From an uncultured Nitrospira sp. (lineage in GTDB: Bacteria; Nitrospirota; Nitrospiria; Nitrospirales; Nitrospiraceae), in NCBI GenBank assembly GCA_902500705.1, contig CABVRR010000003.1, positions 45,258 to 93,730 of the forward strand: DNA of 48,473 bases. Direction: 5' to 3'. The notes beneath the pieces were generated by a model that saw nothing but the letters and a program-made list of their open reading frames with translations, made no database searches and had not been told where the DNA came from. Below, piece after piece: positions 15,861 to 24,802 of this stretch. Within the stretch, counting starts at the first letter, position 1. Every line of letters starts with the position of its first letter. Both the position numbers and the translations under genes were made by a program.

Positions 15861-17787
15861 CGGTGAATGACCTCAGTTTTGACAGTCTTTCGAGAAGTGT
15901 GACTCCGGTTGTCGTGCCGACTCCGATTGTGATATGCGTCAGGAACTCATGAGGAAGTGATCCGACATATTCCGTCCGCAACGTGGAGATCGGTTGCCTC
16001 ACCCCGTAGTGGTGAGACCACCACCCGCTTGGAGGCTCAACCTCTCCACAGTGAAGCACGTTCGTACCTCCTTCAACCGCAAGATGCACGGATGTCTTGC
16101 CACAAGACAGAACATAGAGACCCGCTTGAATACGTGGGGCGATAGCGAGGTGCCAGTTAAGCTCCAAATGGTGGTCACCATCGCCGGTTAAGCGATCCCA
16201 GATCAGCCAAGAGCACGGTGCTGCATATAACACAGCTCGCCAGTGAGTGACCCCTGTCCGTTTCTCATATCCATGATGACGAGCAAGAATAGTGATACTG
16301 CCATCTGCGGTTTCTTCTTTAAAAACCGCCTGGGCCAGAAATGCCTCAGCCCACATGAAGGTCGTCTCCTGAACTGCTTGATCCATATGATCAACACAAA
16401 CCGTATTATGCGCACGGGTTCCACGAAAATAGCGTCTCCAGGCTCGATCACCAGTGTAAGTATAGGTGCCGGGATCCAGCAACACGTTCTTCTGGTGGAC
16501 GCTCAAAATAACCGAGAGCGCATCGGCATGACCATGGGCATAGCACGGAGCAAGCCCCAATGGGCCATGATCAAAAATCATTTGTGACTGATCACTCGAC
16601 GCCCCTCTAACAATTGAGTAGCCGGACTCCTCGAAGGAGGTGAGGCCATCCATTTGTGTTTTCTGCGTGGACGAGAACTGCAGAAATGGAGAAAGCGCAT
16701 AGCCACTATCGCCGTCACCAATCAAGGGAGCTGTACCATCTACAAGGTTAAAGGCATGAAGGAAACGCTGACTTCGATGAAAAGCATCTGCAATGATAAC
16801 CGATACCGGAGAACGGTGATGTTCTAGGAGCACAACCACAAGCCCGTAGAGATCGGAGATAAATCGTTGGTACCAGAGACTTTGCTCCGCGCCACCACCA
16901 TCTTTAAGGATCTGACGAGGCGCTTCCTGCTCCAACAGCGACAATCCTACCGATCGCCACAATTGCGCTTCTGCCATTTCAGGGAAGAGACTTCCGGCGT
17001 AGACCAAACCAGTAGCTTCCGCGATCGTGTGATTGCCTGCCGAAGAATGGACTGATAGTCGCTGGGAAATTAATTCGGCATGACCATGTATAAACGACAC
17101 TAGCGCTGGCCACACACGATCGGAGTCTTGTACCCACTCTCGAACAAGGTCAAACGCATGACATACGGCAAGTAGTCTCAAACCACATTCCATCATCGAG
17201 ATATAGTGAATGCCTGTCAGGAAAGGATTTGCGTCTATCCAGGAGAGGAACTGCCGTTCCAGCAGTGCCACGGCACGCCGACGGACACTCGGTTCGGCGC
17301 GTTCCGCCAGCAATGCCAACGCAACAAGCTGTTGCAGACGAGATGGTTCCCAGGCGACTCGTACATCCCCGTATGGATTGCCCTCTCGATAGGAAATACG
17401 ACTAAAAAACCGTTGCGGCCATTCCCGATGAGTATCGGGAGCCTCATGCCACACCGAGTGGTGAGGTCTCCACGTCCACTCGTGACCTAAGACGGAAAGC
17501 TTTCCGCTTAACAGTTGCTCAGCCGTTTCATCATTGATGTGAAATACCCAGGGAAGATGTGGCAGTTTTTTCGTGGAACCAACACAGAACGAAAACCGAT
17601 CGACCCTCTCTCCACCACGCATGCTCTCTGCTCGGCCTAAACGATGCCGTACTTCCAGCACCTTAACCGTGCACTGTTCGGCAACCCGGTGGATAACTTC
17701 GGCCGGCCTCATCACACGTAGCCGCTTCGCATACCAGAAAAGATTTCGACCAGGCGTTAGCACACCCAGTAAACCAGTCTTTCGCAT
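15841..17787 (-). CDS. Heparinase II/III-like polysaccharide lyase family protein
   Basis: 648 residues with the two-part architecture of the family: an alpha-helical toroid N-terminal half (about 40-370, including SSAGNHTIAEATGLVYAGSL) and a C-terminal beta-sandwich (about 390-640) that begins near YAHGHADALSVILSVHQ and LLDPGTYTYTGD. The NH and HGHAD motifs hold the residues expected around the active site. No obvious signal peptide is visible, so it may act in the cytoplasm or reach the periplasm by an atypical route. Such genes are common in exopolysaccharide loci, where they are thought to cleave or modify uronic-acid-containing polymers. Its neighbours are a two-domain oxidoreductase (4-base gap upstream) and the WecG-type transferase (20-base overlap downstream). 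Confidence 0.88.
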   Translation of the reverse strand: MRKTGLLGVLTPGRNLFWYAKRLRVMRPAEVIHRVAEQCTVKVLEVRHRLGRAESMRGGERVDRFSFCVGSTKKLPHLPWVFHINDETAEQLLSGKLSVLGHEWTWRPHHSVWHEAPDTHREWPQRFFSRISYREGNPYGDVRVAWEPSRLQQLVALALLAERAEPSVRRRAVALLERQFLSWIDANPFLTGIHYISMMECGLRLLAVCHAFDLVREWVQDSDRVWPALVSFIHGHAELISQRLSVHSSAGNHTIAEATGLVYAGSLFPEMAEAQLWRSVGLSLLEQEAPRQILKDGGGAEQSLWYQRFISDLYGLVVVLLEHHRSPVSVIIADAFHRSQRFLHAFNLVDGTAPLIGDGDSGYALSPFLQFSSTQKTQMDGLTSFEESGYSIVRGASSDQSQMIFDHGPLGLAPCYAHGHADALSVILSVHQKNVLLDPGTYTYTGDRAWRRYFRGTRAHNTVCVDHMDQAVQETTFMWAEAFLAQAVFKEETADGSITILARHHGYEKRTGVTHWRAVLYAAPCSWLIWDRLTGDGDHHLELNWHLAIAPRIQAGLYVLSCGKTSVHLAVEGGTNVLHCGEVEPPSGWWSHHYGVRQPISTLRTEYVGSLPHEFLTHITIGVGTTTGVTLLERLSKLRSFTDGACTY

Positions 17788-17791
17788 AACG

Positions 17792-19942
17792 TCAAATTTC
17801 GTATACTGCCCCGGTCTGAAGGCTTCTGACGGCTAAGATACACGCCCTGGTTACGGCATACAGCTCGTCAAACTTGACGGGAGGGGGTAAACCTTTTTCA
17901 ACGGCATCAACGAAGCAGGCTAACTCTTGCTGAAAACCCTTATCACGTTTTCCAGAACTGAAGCGAGTCTTCTTGCCATGGGCATAGCATTCCGTCAGGG
18001 CAAAATCATCCATCGTTAAAGACTTGCCGTCACCGTGAGCTTCGAACCGCTCTTTGGCCAATGCCGTATCGCCTCCTGACGTATAAATGATCGTGCCAGT
18101 CGAGCCGTCTGCAAAACCAAAGGACAACACACATTGATCATCGACTCCCGCTAAACCAGGTGGAGCTACTCGTCTGGCATGAACAGATGTTGGCAATGCG
18201 CCACAGAGAGCCTGCATATAATCAAGAAAATGGCATGCCTCTCCAATAATTCGTCCACCGCCTCTTTCTGGGTCTTGGATCCAGTGATCTGGAGGAATCT
18301 GACCAGCGTTGACCCGATAGACCATGACCAGTGGACTACTCCGCGTTTTAAAATGCTCCCGTGCTTTTTCAGCATGTGCAGAAAACCGTCGATTAAAACC
18401 GACCATCACATGCACTCCCTGGCAGGAAGGATCCAGATAAAGGGACCGGATACGATCAAGTTCTCGTTCAGTGAGACAAAGAGGCTTTTCAACGAATATG
18501 TGCTTATGGGCCTGCAATGATCGCACGACCAACTCGCCATGCGAATCATGGCGAGTCCCGATTAACACAGCATTGATCGATGGGTCATCCACGACTGCCT
18601 GTGCTTCACTTGTGCAATAGGCTGCCCCGATCTTTTTGGCCAACGCCTTCGCATTAATTCCAGAATTCGTACAGACCGCTCGAATTGACACTTGCTTCAT
18701 CGCTAACAACGGCGGAAGCAACATGTCTTTCACATGGTTGCCTGCTCCGATAAGGCCCAGCATAACTGGCCCAGCCGGCTTTGTAGGCGAGAGCTCAACA
18801 ATCCGTGAGGATTCGACTCCTGCCTGATCAGGATAATGAATCACGATCCCTAAGTACGGCGTAGTCCCCTCAGTGATAAGTTTATATGCGTCCTCGGCTT
18901 GTCCGATCGAAAAGTGATGCGTGATGAGGCGTTTGAGGTTCACTTTCCCCTGCTGGACCAATTGAAGGAACGCCTCCATATTGCGATTCTCAGTCCAACG
19001 AACGTAGCTGAAGGGATAGTCGAAGCCTTTTTCTTCATACTCGCTATCATAACGACCAGGCCCGTACGACATTGACAACCGAAGCTCTAACTCTTTCTTA
19101 TAATAGGATTCGCGAGGAATGCCCATGCCAACGGCTCCGACAATCACCACGCGCCCCTTCTTCCTCGCGATCGCACCAGCAGATTCGACAGGGCCGTTCT
19201 CTTTCGTACTGGCCGTGATGATCACGGCATCAACACCCTGACGATCGGTAAAACTAGCTACGGCGTCACTGAGTGACTGGGGGAATGCGACACAATCAGC
19301 CCCAAGCTCTTGAGCCAAATGCAACTTCATCGGATCAAGATCAGACCCAATCACCTGACAGCCGCTCGCCTTCAGCATCTGCACGGTCAACTGCCCCAGG
19401 AGACCGAGTCCGATGACCGCCACTCGATCTCCTAAACGAGGTTCTGTTTGACGAATGCCTTGAAGCGCAATGGCGCCCAACGTCACAAACGACGCATCTT
19501 CAAAATCGACCTTCTCTGGGATCATGACTGCCAAGTGTTTTGGAACATAAATCATCTCGGCATGTGACGCATAATTCTGGCCCGCACAAGCAACCCGATC
19601 GCCTACGGAAAATTGACCGGCATTCGCTCCAGCGTGAAGCACCGTCCCGGCGCAACTGTAGCCAAGAGCAGCAGGCGTATCGAGACGCTCAAAGACCCTG
19701 TGCAGCGTATCAACCAGCCCATCTTTTTGAATCGCGGTCAGGACTTTCCGCACCATCTCCGGACGATCCATCGCTTTGCCGACCAAGCTCTTCCGCGCGA
19801 CATCCACGGTCGACTTTTCAGTCCCGGCACTGATCAAGGACGCTTGATTAGCAACCAGAATTCCCGCGTCACGTAGGGAGGGCGCCGGCACTTCAGCTAC
19901 CTTCAGAACTCCAGTTCGATAATTTTGAACGACCTGCTTCAT
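17792..19942 (-). CDS. Two-domain oxidoreductase: MDR alcohol dehydrogenase-like plus Gfo/Idh/MocA
   Basis: 716 residues built from two enzymes. Residues 1 to about 365 resemble medium-chain dehydrogenases, with GYSCAGTVLHAG, SVGDRVACAG and a Rossmann motif VAVIGLGLLGQLTVQML. The usual GHE and cysteine zinc ligands are replaced (SAGTEKS at the matching place), so zinc catalysis is doubtful. Residues about 375-716 are a Gfo/Idh/MocA dehydrogenase, with VMLGLIGAGNHVKDMLLPPL and the EKPLCLT signature. This fused architecture is found in polysaccharide gene clusters beside heparinase-like genes. The substrate is probably a nucleotide sugar or a polymer-derived sugar, but is unknown. It lies in an operon with the flanking genes: 4 bases to heparinase and 50 bases from the amidotransferase. 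Confidence 0.85.
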   Translation of the reverse strand: MKQVVQNYRTGVLKVAEVPAPSLRDAGILVANQASLISAGTEKSTVDVARKSLVGKAMDRPEMVRKVLTAIQKDGLVDTLHRVFERLDTPAALGYSCAGTVLHAGANAGQFSVGDRVACAGQNYASHAEMIYVPKHLAVMIPEKVDFEDASFVTLGAIALQGIRQTEPRLGDRVAVIGLGLLGQLTVQMLKASGCQVIGSDLDPMKLHLAQELGADCVAFPQSLSDAVASFTDRQGVDAVIITASTKENGPVESAGAIARKKGRVVIVGAVGMGIPRESYYKKELELRLSMSYGPGRYDSEYEEKGFDYPFSYVRWTENRNMEAFLQLVQQGKVNLKRLITHHFSIGQAEDAYKLITEGTTPYLGIVIHYPDQAGVESSRIVELSPTKPAGPVMLGLIGAGNHVKDMLLPPLLAMKQVSIRAVCTNSGINAKALAKKIGAAYCTSEAQAVVDDPSINAVLIGTRHDSHGELVVRSLQAHKHIFVEKPLCLTERELDRIRSLYLDPSCQGVHVMVGFNRRFSAHAEKAREHFKTRSSPLVMVYRVNAGQIPPDHWIQDPERGGGRIIGEACHFLDYMQALCGALPTSVHARRVAPPGLAGVDDQCVLSFGFADGSTGTIIYTSGGDTALAKERFEAHGDGKSLTMDDFALTECYAHGKKTRFSSGKRDKGFQQELACFVDAVEKGLPPPVKFDELYAVTRACILAVRSLQTGAVYEI

Positions 19943-19992
19943 TACCTGTCAATCCTCTCGTGTCACTCCTCAACCTCGTGGTCCGGATAGAG

Positions 19993-21921
19993 TCAGCAAT
20001 TAGACGATACCGATTCAGACTCTTTCCACGCTTGCATGATCCAACAGTCGTACCACAAAACAAGATTGAGTAAATTCCAAATCTTAAAGCTATTAAACCG
20101 TTTCTGTTTCTGGTGAGCCACAAATAGCTGTTCCACTGAGGCGTAATGAAACCGCTCACGAATCAATGGACTATCAAGGATTCTACTTTTTGCGTACTCG
20201 ACCAGTACGCTACTCAGCATATTTGATGCAGAGCCGCAGAACCCCCATTTTTTTCGATCAATGATCTCATCGGGGATAATCCCGCGTGCGGCCTGTTTCA
20301 GAATATACTTTGGCTGGCCATTCTTATTCTTCAGACTCGACGGTATGCTCAGCGCAAAGGCGACCAGATCCTCGTCGAGAAACGGCACTCTGGTCTCGAT
20401 CGAGTTGGCCATACTCATTTTATCGACGCGCATCAGCAACAACTCGGGAAGCCGGTTCTTCAATTCCGTTTGGATGATGCTGGCTAAGGGGTCCCGAGCA
20501 TTGATCGAATGAAGCAGGGATTGGACGTAGCGACTTGAATGTTCCTGATCATGAAACGGCTCAAGGAGCAGATTGCTTTTCTCACAATCCCAAAACGCGA
20601 TCGCATTACCGAGAAACAGCGGTTCACTTTCAGAGGCTCTTCGTAGCGCGTCCTCCATTTCCTTAGAAACATGCTTCCTAGATAATTGATATATGAAAGA
20701 GCGAAATGCGTTCGGCCATTTACAGTAGGGCTCATACGCACGTCGATTCCAGCGATCAAACAAATGGTACATCTGATATCCGGCAAAGATTTCATCACTC
20801 CCTTCCCCGACTTGAATCACCGGAGTTCCAGATTCTCTCGCTAACTGCGAAATGTAATAGATTGGGACACACACTGGGTCAGCCAATGGTTCATCTTGCG
20901 CATAGGCCATGCGAGGGAGAAGTGAAATGAAGGCTTCGTCATCAATGACCATCTCATGATGGTTCGTGCCAAAATGATTTGCGACTCGACGTGCATACTC
21001 AAATTCGTTCGAAGGATCTCCTGCGATTCCTATCGAAAACGTCTCAACAGGCCGATCAAGTACCTCCGCCATTAATGCCACATTGAGCGAAGAATCAACC
21101 CCACCACTTAAAAAAACACCAACCGGCACATCAGACACCATTCGACGAGCCACTGATTGCCTCAGCAGACGGCGGAGCTCCTCGATATAGGCCGTCTCCT
21201 CAAGCGGAGAGGTATGTGGAGTAAATTGTGCCGCATCCCAATAGCGCACACTACTCACTTGCCCATTCTGGTCGACTGAAAAATAGGTCCCCGCCTCAAC
21301 TTTTAAAATCCCATTAAAAAAGGTCAGGGGAGCCGGAGCATTGGCAAACGTGAGATAGTGGTAGAATGCCTGGTCATTAATCGATGGCTTCATCCCGGGC
21401 ATAGCAAGAATCGCTTTAATCTCTGACGCAAAAGCGAACCGCCCAGACTCATGAAGGTAGTACAACGGTTTCACCCCCAAAGGATCTCGAACCAGCGTCA
21501 GTGAGCCATTGCATTTATCAAACAAGGCAAATGCGTACATACCTCTGATCCGCCGTAGACATCCATCGAGCCCCCACTCCCGCACCGCATAAAGCAACAC
21601 TTCCGTATCACTATGCGATCGGAAGTGATACCGGCCAGTCCTCAACAGGACATCGCGCAATTCTTGATAGTTAAAAATTTCCCCGTTAAAGACAATCCAC
21701 AAAGATCCATCAGCCGTGGACATCGGTTGTTGGCCAAGCGGCGATAAGTCGATGATAGAAAGCCGCCGATGGCCCAGTCCTACAAAGAGGTTTGACTGTT
21801 GATGCACAAAAAGACCTGCGTCATCGGGTCCTCGCCGCCTCATACGATCTCGCATGAGCACAAGATCCTGCTCTGAAAGTGAGCCCCCATGATAGTCAAA
21901 TACACCTACTATTCCGCACAT
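19993..21921 (-). CDS. asnB: Asparagine synthase (glutamine-hydrolysing)-like amidotransferase of the exopolysaccharide locus
   Basis: 642 residues with both AsnB domains: an N-terminal class II glutaminase starting with the catalytic cysteine (MCGIVGVFDYHGG, then RRGPDDAG, GHRRLSIIDLS and FNGEIFNY) and a C-terminal ATP-pyrophosphatase-type synthetase with the PP-loop VFLSGGVDSS and GEGSDEIFAGY. The start is set at ATG 21919-21921 because the cysteine must be residue 2; it follows an AAGGA site. Exosortase loci often carry such an amidotransferase, thought to amidate uronic acids or another carboxylated component, rather than make free asparagine. The leader contains a 10-base palindrome (21984-22025). 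Confidence 0.9.
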   Translation of the reverse strand: MCGIVGVFDYHGGSLSEQDLVLMRDRMRRRGPDDAGLFVHQQSNLFVGLGHRRLSIIDLSPLGQQPMSTADGSLWIVFNGEIFNYQELRDVLLRTGRYHFRSHSDTEVLLYAVREWGLDGCLRRIRGMYAFALFDKCNGSLTLVRDPLGVKPLYYLHESGRFAFASEIKAILAMPGMKPSINDQAFYHYLTFANAPAPLTFFNGILKVEAGTYFSVDQNGQVSSVRYWDAAQFTPHTSPLEETAYIEELRRLLRQSVARRMVSDVPVGVFLSGGVDSSLNVALMAEVLDRPVETFSIGIAGDPSNEFEYARRVANHFGTNHHEMVIDDEAFISLLPRMAYAQDEPLADPVCVPIYYISQLARESGTPVIQVGEGSDEIFAGYQMYHLFDRWNRRAYEPYCKWPNAFRSFIYQLSRKHVSKEMEDALRRASESEPLFLGNAIAFWDCEKSNLLLEPFHDQEHSSRYVQSLLHSINARDPLASIIQTELKNRLPELLLMRVDKMSMANSIETRVPFLDEDLVAFALSIPSSLKNKNGQPKYILKQAARGIIPDEIIDRKKWGFCGSASNMLSSVLVEYAKSRILDSPLIRERFHYASVEQLFVAHQKQKRFNSFKIWNLLNLVLWYDCWIMQAWKESESVSSNC

Positions 21922-21983
21922 AACAAACCGTCCTTGTGTTTTTCGCTTGTTCTCTCTAACAGTCCACAGACAATCGGGCCTCG

Positions 21984-22025
21984 CATTAGTTACATCACAT
22001 GTTGTCAACGTAGTTGTAACTAATG
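21984..22025 (-). promoter_or_regulatory. Perfect inverted repeat upstream of the amidotransferase gene
   Basis: CATTAGTTAC (21984-21993) and GTAACTAATG (22016-22025) are perfect 10-base inverted arms 22 bases apart. A third copy of the core, TATTAGTTAA, lies at about 22088-22097. TTGACA on the minus strand (22048-22043) sits 17 bases before the outer arm, so a regulator bound here could cover a weak -10 region. An RNA hairpin in the leader is the alternative reading. It lies in the 305-base gap between the amidotransferase and the glycosyltransferase gene; nothing else was seen in that gap. Confidence 0.4.
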
Positions 22026-22226
22026 ACCTCTCGGAAACGCTTTGTCAATAGAAGCAGAAATAGCCTTGACTCAATTTCTTTCACCCGTATTAGTTAAGGG
22101 AGGGCTTCATGTCCGACTGGAGCGAATCAAGTCAACGCATGTCAACTACTTTATAGGCTCATGATGGGAGGCTACGATATCCGGCACACTTTCTGGCATT
22201 AACACCTTTTCCTATAGCTGTTACCG

Positions 22227-23321
22227 CTAAGAGGGTGTACACAAAAAATGCTTATAGACATTCTCAAGCTGACTGCCAACTGCTTCAATAGAGTAGATCG
22301 TTTTCGCCCTCCGTCCAGTACACTTTGAAATCGCATCACATATCTCGTCATTTTCCAGCAGATGCATAATACGGGCAGCAAGATCCTTCGTATTTCCCGG
22401 GGATACGAAATACCCATTTTCGCCCTCAATAAAAACACTCGGAATCCCACCCACTGGGCATGTAATGGCAGGTAATCCACTTGCCATCGCTTCCAGGAGG
22501 ACATTCGGAACCCCTTCTGTATAGCTTGGTAATAATAAAATGCGGGAGGTGTGCAAAAGTTCGAGCTTTTCCTTTCCATCAACCCAGCCCAACACCTTGG
22601 CATGTTGAGCAAGTTGTCGATCCTCAATCATCCTCTTGAGTCGTTCGACCTCCTTATTCCCTGCAAATAAAAACTCAGCTTGTGGAAATCGTGCGATGAC
22701 CTCGGGCATGACCTCCACGATGTCATAGACGCCTTTCTCCTTAATAATCCAGCCCATGAAAAGAATACGGTAATTCCCCTTCGCAGGCGGTCGGCTTCGA
22801 GGCTCATATACTTCTAGATCTACAGGGTTGGGAATCACGGACATCCGTGCGTCCTGAAAAAACGGTCGTAATTGGTCCATGGCGCGCTGAGAAAGAAACA
22901 CCACATTTTTGCTCATATTTAAGCCTCTGACCACAGCAAACCTTGAGAGGGCCCCACCCTGCATGAAGAACTCATAAAAACTGGCGGGATGGATATGGAC
23001 GACAACAGGAATAGCAAAGAGGCGAGCAAGAATAATATAGCCCAGTTTTCGGAAGTAGCTCGCGCTTTCGGCTGTATGGATACTGATAACAGAAGGCCTA
23101 GAAACAATGAGCGTCCAAACGAAAACAAAATATCGCCATAGCGAATGAGCAATCCTGGTATATCTGGAATCCCAATCTCGATAGGATGAGAATTGAGCAC
23201 ACCGATACTTCTCCCAGAACTCACTGCGCTGATAGTTCTCGATAACCTTCGCAATACCTCCACGGGACTGGATATCCGGGGCAACGAACATCACACCAAC
23301 CGAATTACACATCCTGTTCAT
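22227..23321 (-). CDS. Glycosyltransferase, GT4-type (GT-B fold)
   Basis: 364 residues with the layout of retaining GT-B enzymes. The N-terminal acceptor half starts with GVMFVAPDIQSRGGIAKVIE, whose RGGI is the glycine-rich loop. The C-terminal donor half carries ILFMGWIIKEKGVYD and the E-x7-E motif in EGVPNVLLEAMASGLP. It should add one sugar from a nucleotide-sugar donor to the lipid-linked repeat at the cytoplasmic face. The ATG at 23319-23321 lies directly against GAAGGGGA; an ATG three codons later has better spacing and may be the real start. Specificity cannot be read from sequence. Confidence 0.88.
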   Translation of the reverse strand: MNRMCNSVGVMFVAPDIQSRGGIAKVIENYQRSEFWEKYRCAQFSSYRDWDSRYTRIAHSLWRYFVFVWTLIVSRPSVISIHTAESASYFRKLGYIILARLFAIPVVVHIHPASFYEFFMQGGALSRFAVVRGLNMSKNVVFLSQRAMDQLRPFFQDARMSVIPNPVDLEVYEPRSRPPAKGNYRILFMGWIIKEKGVYDIVEVMPEVIARFPQAEFLFAGNKEVERLKRMIEDRQLAQHAKVLGWVDGKEKLELLHTSRILLLPSYTEGVPNVLLEAMASGLPAITCPVGGIPSVFIEGENGYFVSPGNTKDLAARIMHLLENDEICDAISKCTGRRAKTIYSIEAVGSQLENVYKHFLCTPS

Positions 23322-23569
23322 TCCCCTTCGTTAGCTCCACTCTGGTGAAATCACCCAACTCGTGCCGCTCAGTTGCCCTCCCTCATTTCTGAGCCCCCAA
23401 AATGTTGCACCGCTCATATCCCTTGCACTAAGATGCCCGAGCGAACTCGCGACGAACTCTCTCTCTTCCAACCTAACTGGCAACACAGAACCAATCTGCT
23501 CTACTCCCTATTTGAAACAAATCCTTTCACCGGTTAGTCTTGTAGGACCAACTTTCCTAGCATGAGATA

Positions 23570-24715
23570 TCATTCAGCATTACGAGTATCGGAAAATGGT
23601 CCTCGCTTTATCGCCCGTATTTGTCCATCGTTAAGAAATCGATACGTATACAGGGCTACTGCCCCAGCCTCTTGACTATGCAGCCGAGACTTCTCGAGCA
23701 ACTCAGCAACCAGTGGCGCATCACGTGACCACACTCGTTGCTTGTCAGTGGGAGAGGCCTCATAGTTTCCAACCAGCAACACGTACTTGGCTGAACTCGA
23801 GAGTTTTGACTTCGCGCTGGCCACTGATGCCAGATCAATCTCCTGCTTGTATTGCATATCAAAGATCATGTCGATCAGCCCTCGATTAGCCCAGGCTATG
23901 CTGCTGGCCCCTTCAAGATATGTCCACTTCGCAGCAGGATGTGAGTCAATGCTTATGGGCAGGTTGGGGCGTCTGGCCTTTGCCTGCCTTGAGAAATCTT
24001 CAATAATTTTCGTCACGGCCTCCGCATTCCATTCTGCAATCGCATCACCAGAGTCTTTATCTTTCCACATGCTCTCAGCATCCTGAATCAAATTCCTCTT
24101 TGTTTTGTTTTCATAATATGATCGGCAGGCAGGAGTTTTACAGATCCCCTTAGCACGAACATAGTCAAGGTTGATCCCATCAACATCATATCTATCCACC
24201 ACCTCCATCATTAACTTCACAATAAATTTCCTGAAACCATCCTCATGTATATTGAAAGCAACATCCGGCGTCCCTTCTTCATGAAACTCAGGGAGAAACT
24301 CACGTTGACGGTGTGCGACAGTAAACCAGGGAATAACTTTTATTCCAAGTTCGTGCGCGCGGGAAATTAAATCCTTAATAGGATCTGCACTGGCTCCGGA
24401 TAGACCTTTCCAAGAAGAATCCATCGGTACAAGCTTAGAAGGCCACGTTACTCCAATGCCACGCCATACCGCGGGGACAATGACGTTGAACCCCGCCGCT
24501 TTGGTATCGGCAAGAAACTTTTCGCGTTTCGCTGGCGTCAGCCAATTGAGTTCTTCATCAAAAAGATAGCGTTGTTCCTGAACGTCAGCAGCCAACACAT
24601 TATTCCTTGCTCCCAGCAGTCCGACAAATATCATAAAACCAATCCCAACTATGCCCACAACGACTCGAGAAATTCGCGATCCCCTAACTTTATCGCTTCG
24701 TCCGAGTGAACTCAT
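23570..24715 (-). CDS. Secreted or membrane-anchored GHL10-like glycoside hydrolase family protein
   Basis: 381 residues. An N-terminal hydrophobic segment (VVVGIVGIGFMIFVGLLGA) acts as signal peptide or anchor. The rest is a TIM-barrel-like domain of the family-10-like glycosyl hydrolases: FLADTKAAGFNVIVPAVW, ELGIKVIPWFTVAHRQ, then DRYDVDGINLDYVRAKG, where the acidic DGINLDY strand-end is the usual catalytic region. The product would act outside the cytoplasm on a polysaccharide, perhaps trimming the exported polymer. The start is placed at ATG 24713-24715, 8 bases after AAGGAG; two in-frame GTGs just upstream are alternatives. Related proteins are poorly characterised, so enzymatic specificity is open. 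Confidence 0.78.
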   Translation of the reverse strand: MSSLGRSDKVRGSRISRVVVGIVGIGFMIFVGLLGARNNVLAADVQEQRYLFDEELNWLTPAKREKFLADTKAAGFNVIVPAVWRGIGVTWPSKLVPMDSSWKGLSGASADPIKDLISRAHELGIKVIPWFTVAHRQREFLPEFHEEGTPDVAFNIHEDGFRKFIVKLMMEVVDRYDVDGINLDYVRAKGICKTPACRSYYENKTKRNLIQDAESMWKDKDSGDAIAEWNAEAVTKIIEDFSRQAKARRPNLPISIDSHPAAKWTYLEGASSIAWANRGLIDMIFDMQYKQEIDLASVASAKSKLSSSAKYVLLVGNYEASPTDKQRVWSRDAPLVAELLEKSRLHSQEAGAVALYTYRFLNDGQIRAIKRGPFSDTRNAE

Positions 24716-24802
24716 CACCACATCTCCTTAGATTAATTTGCGGGAGCTTGACCGGAACTCACCACGAACCTCTTCATTCTCAACCAGGCACTAACCCTCG
24801 GG

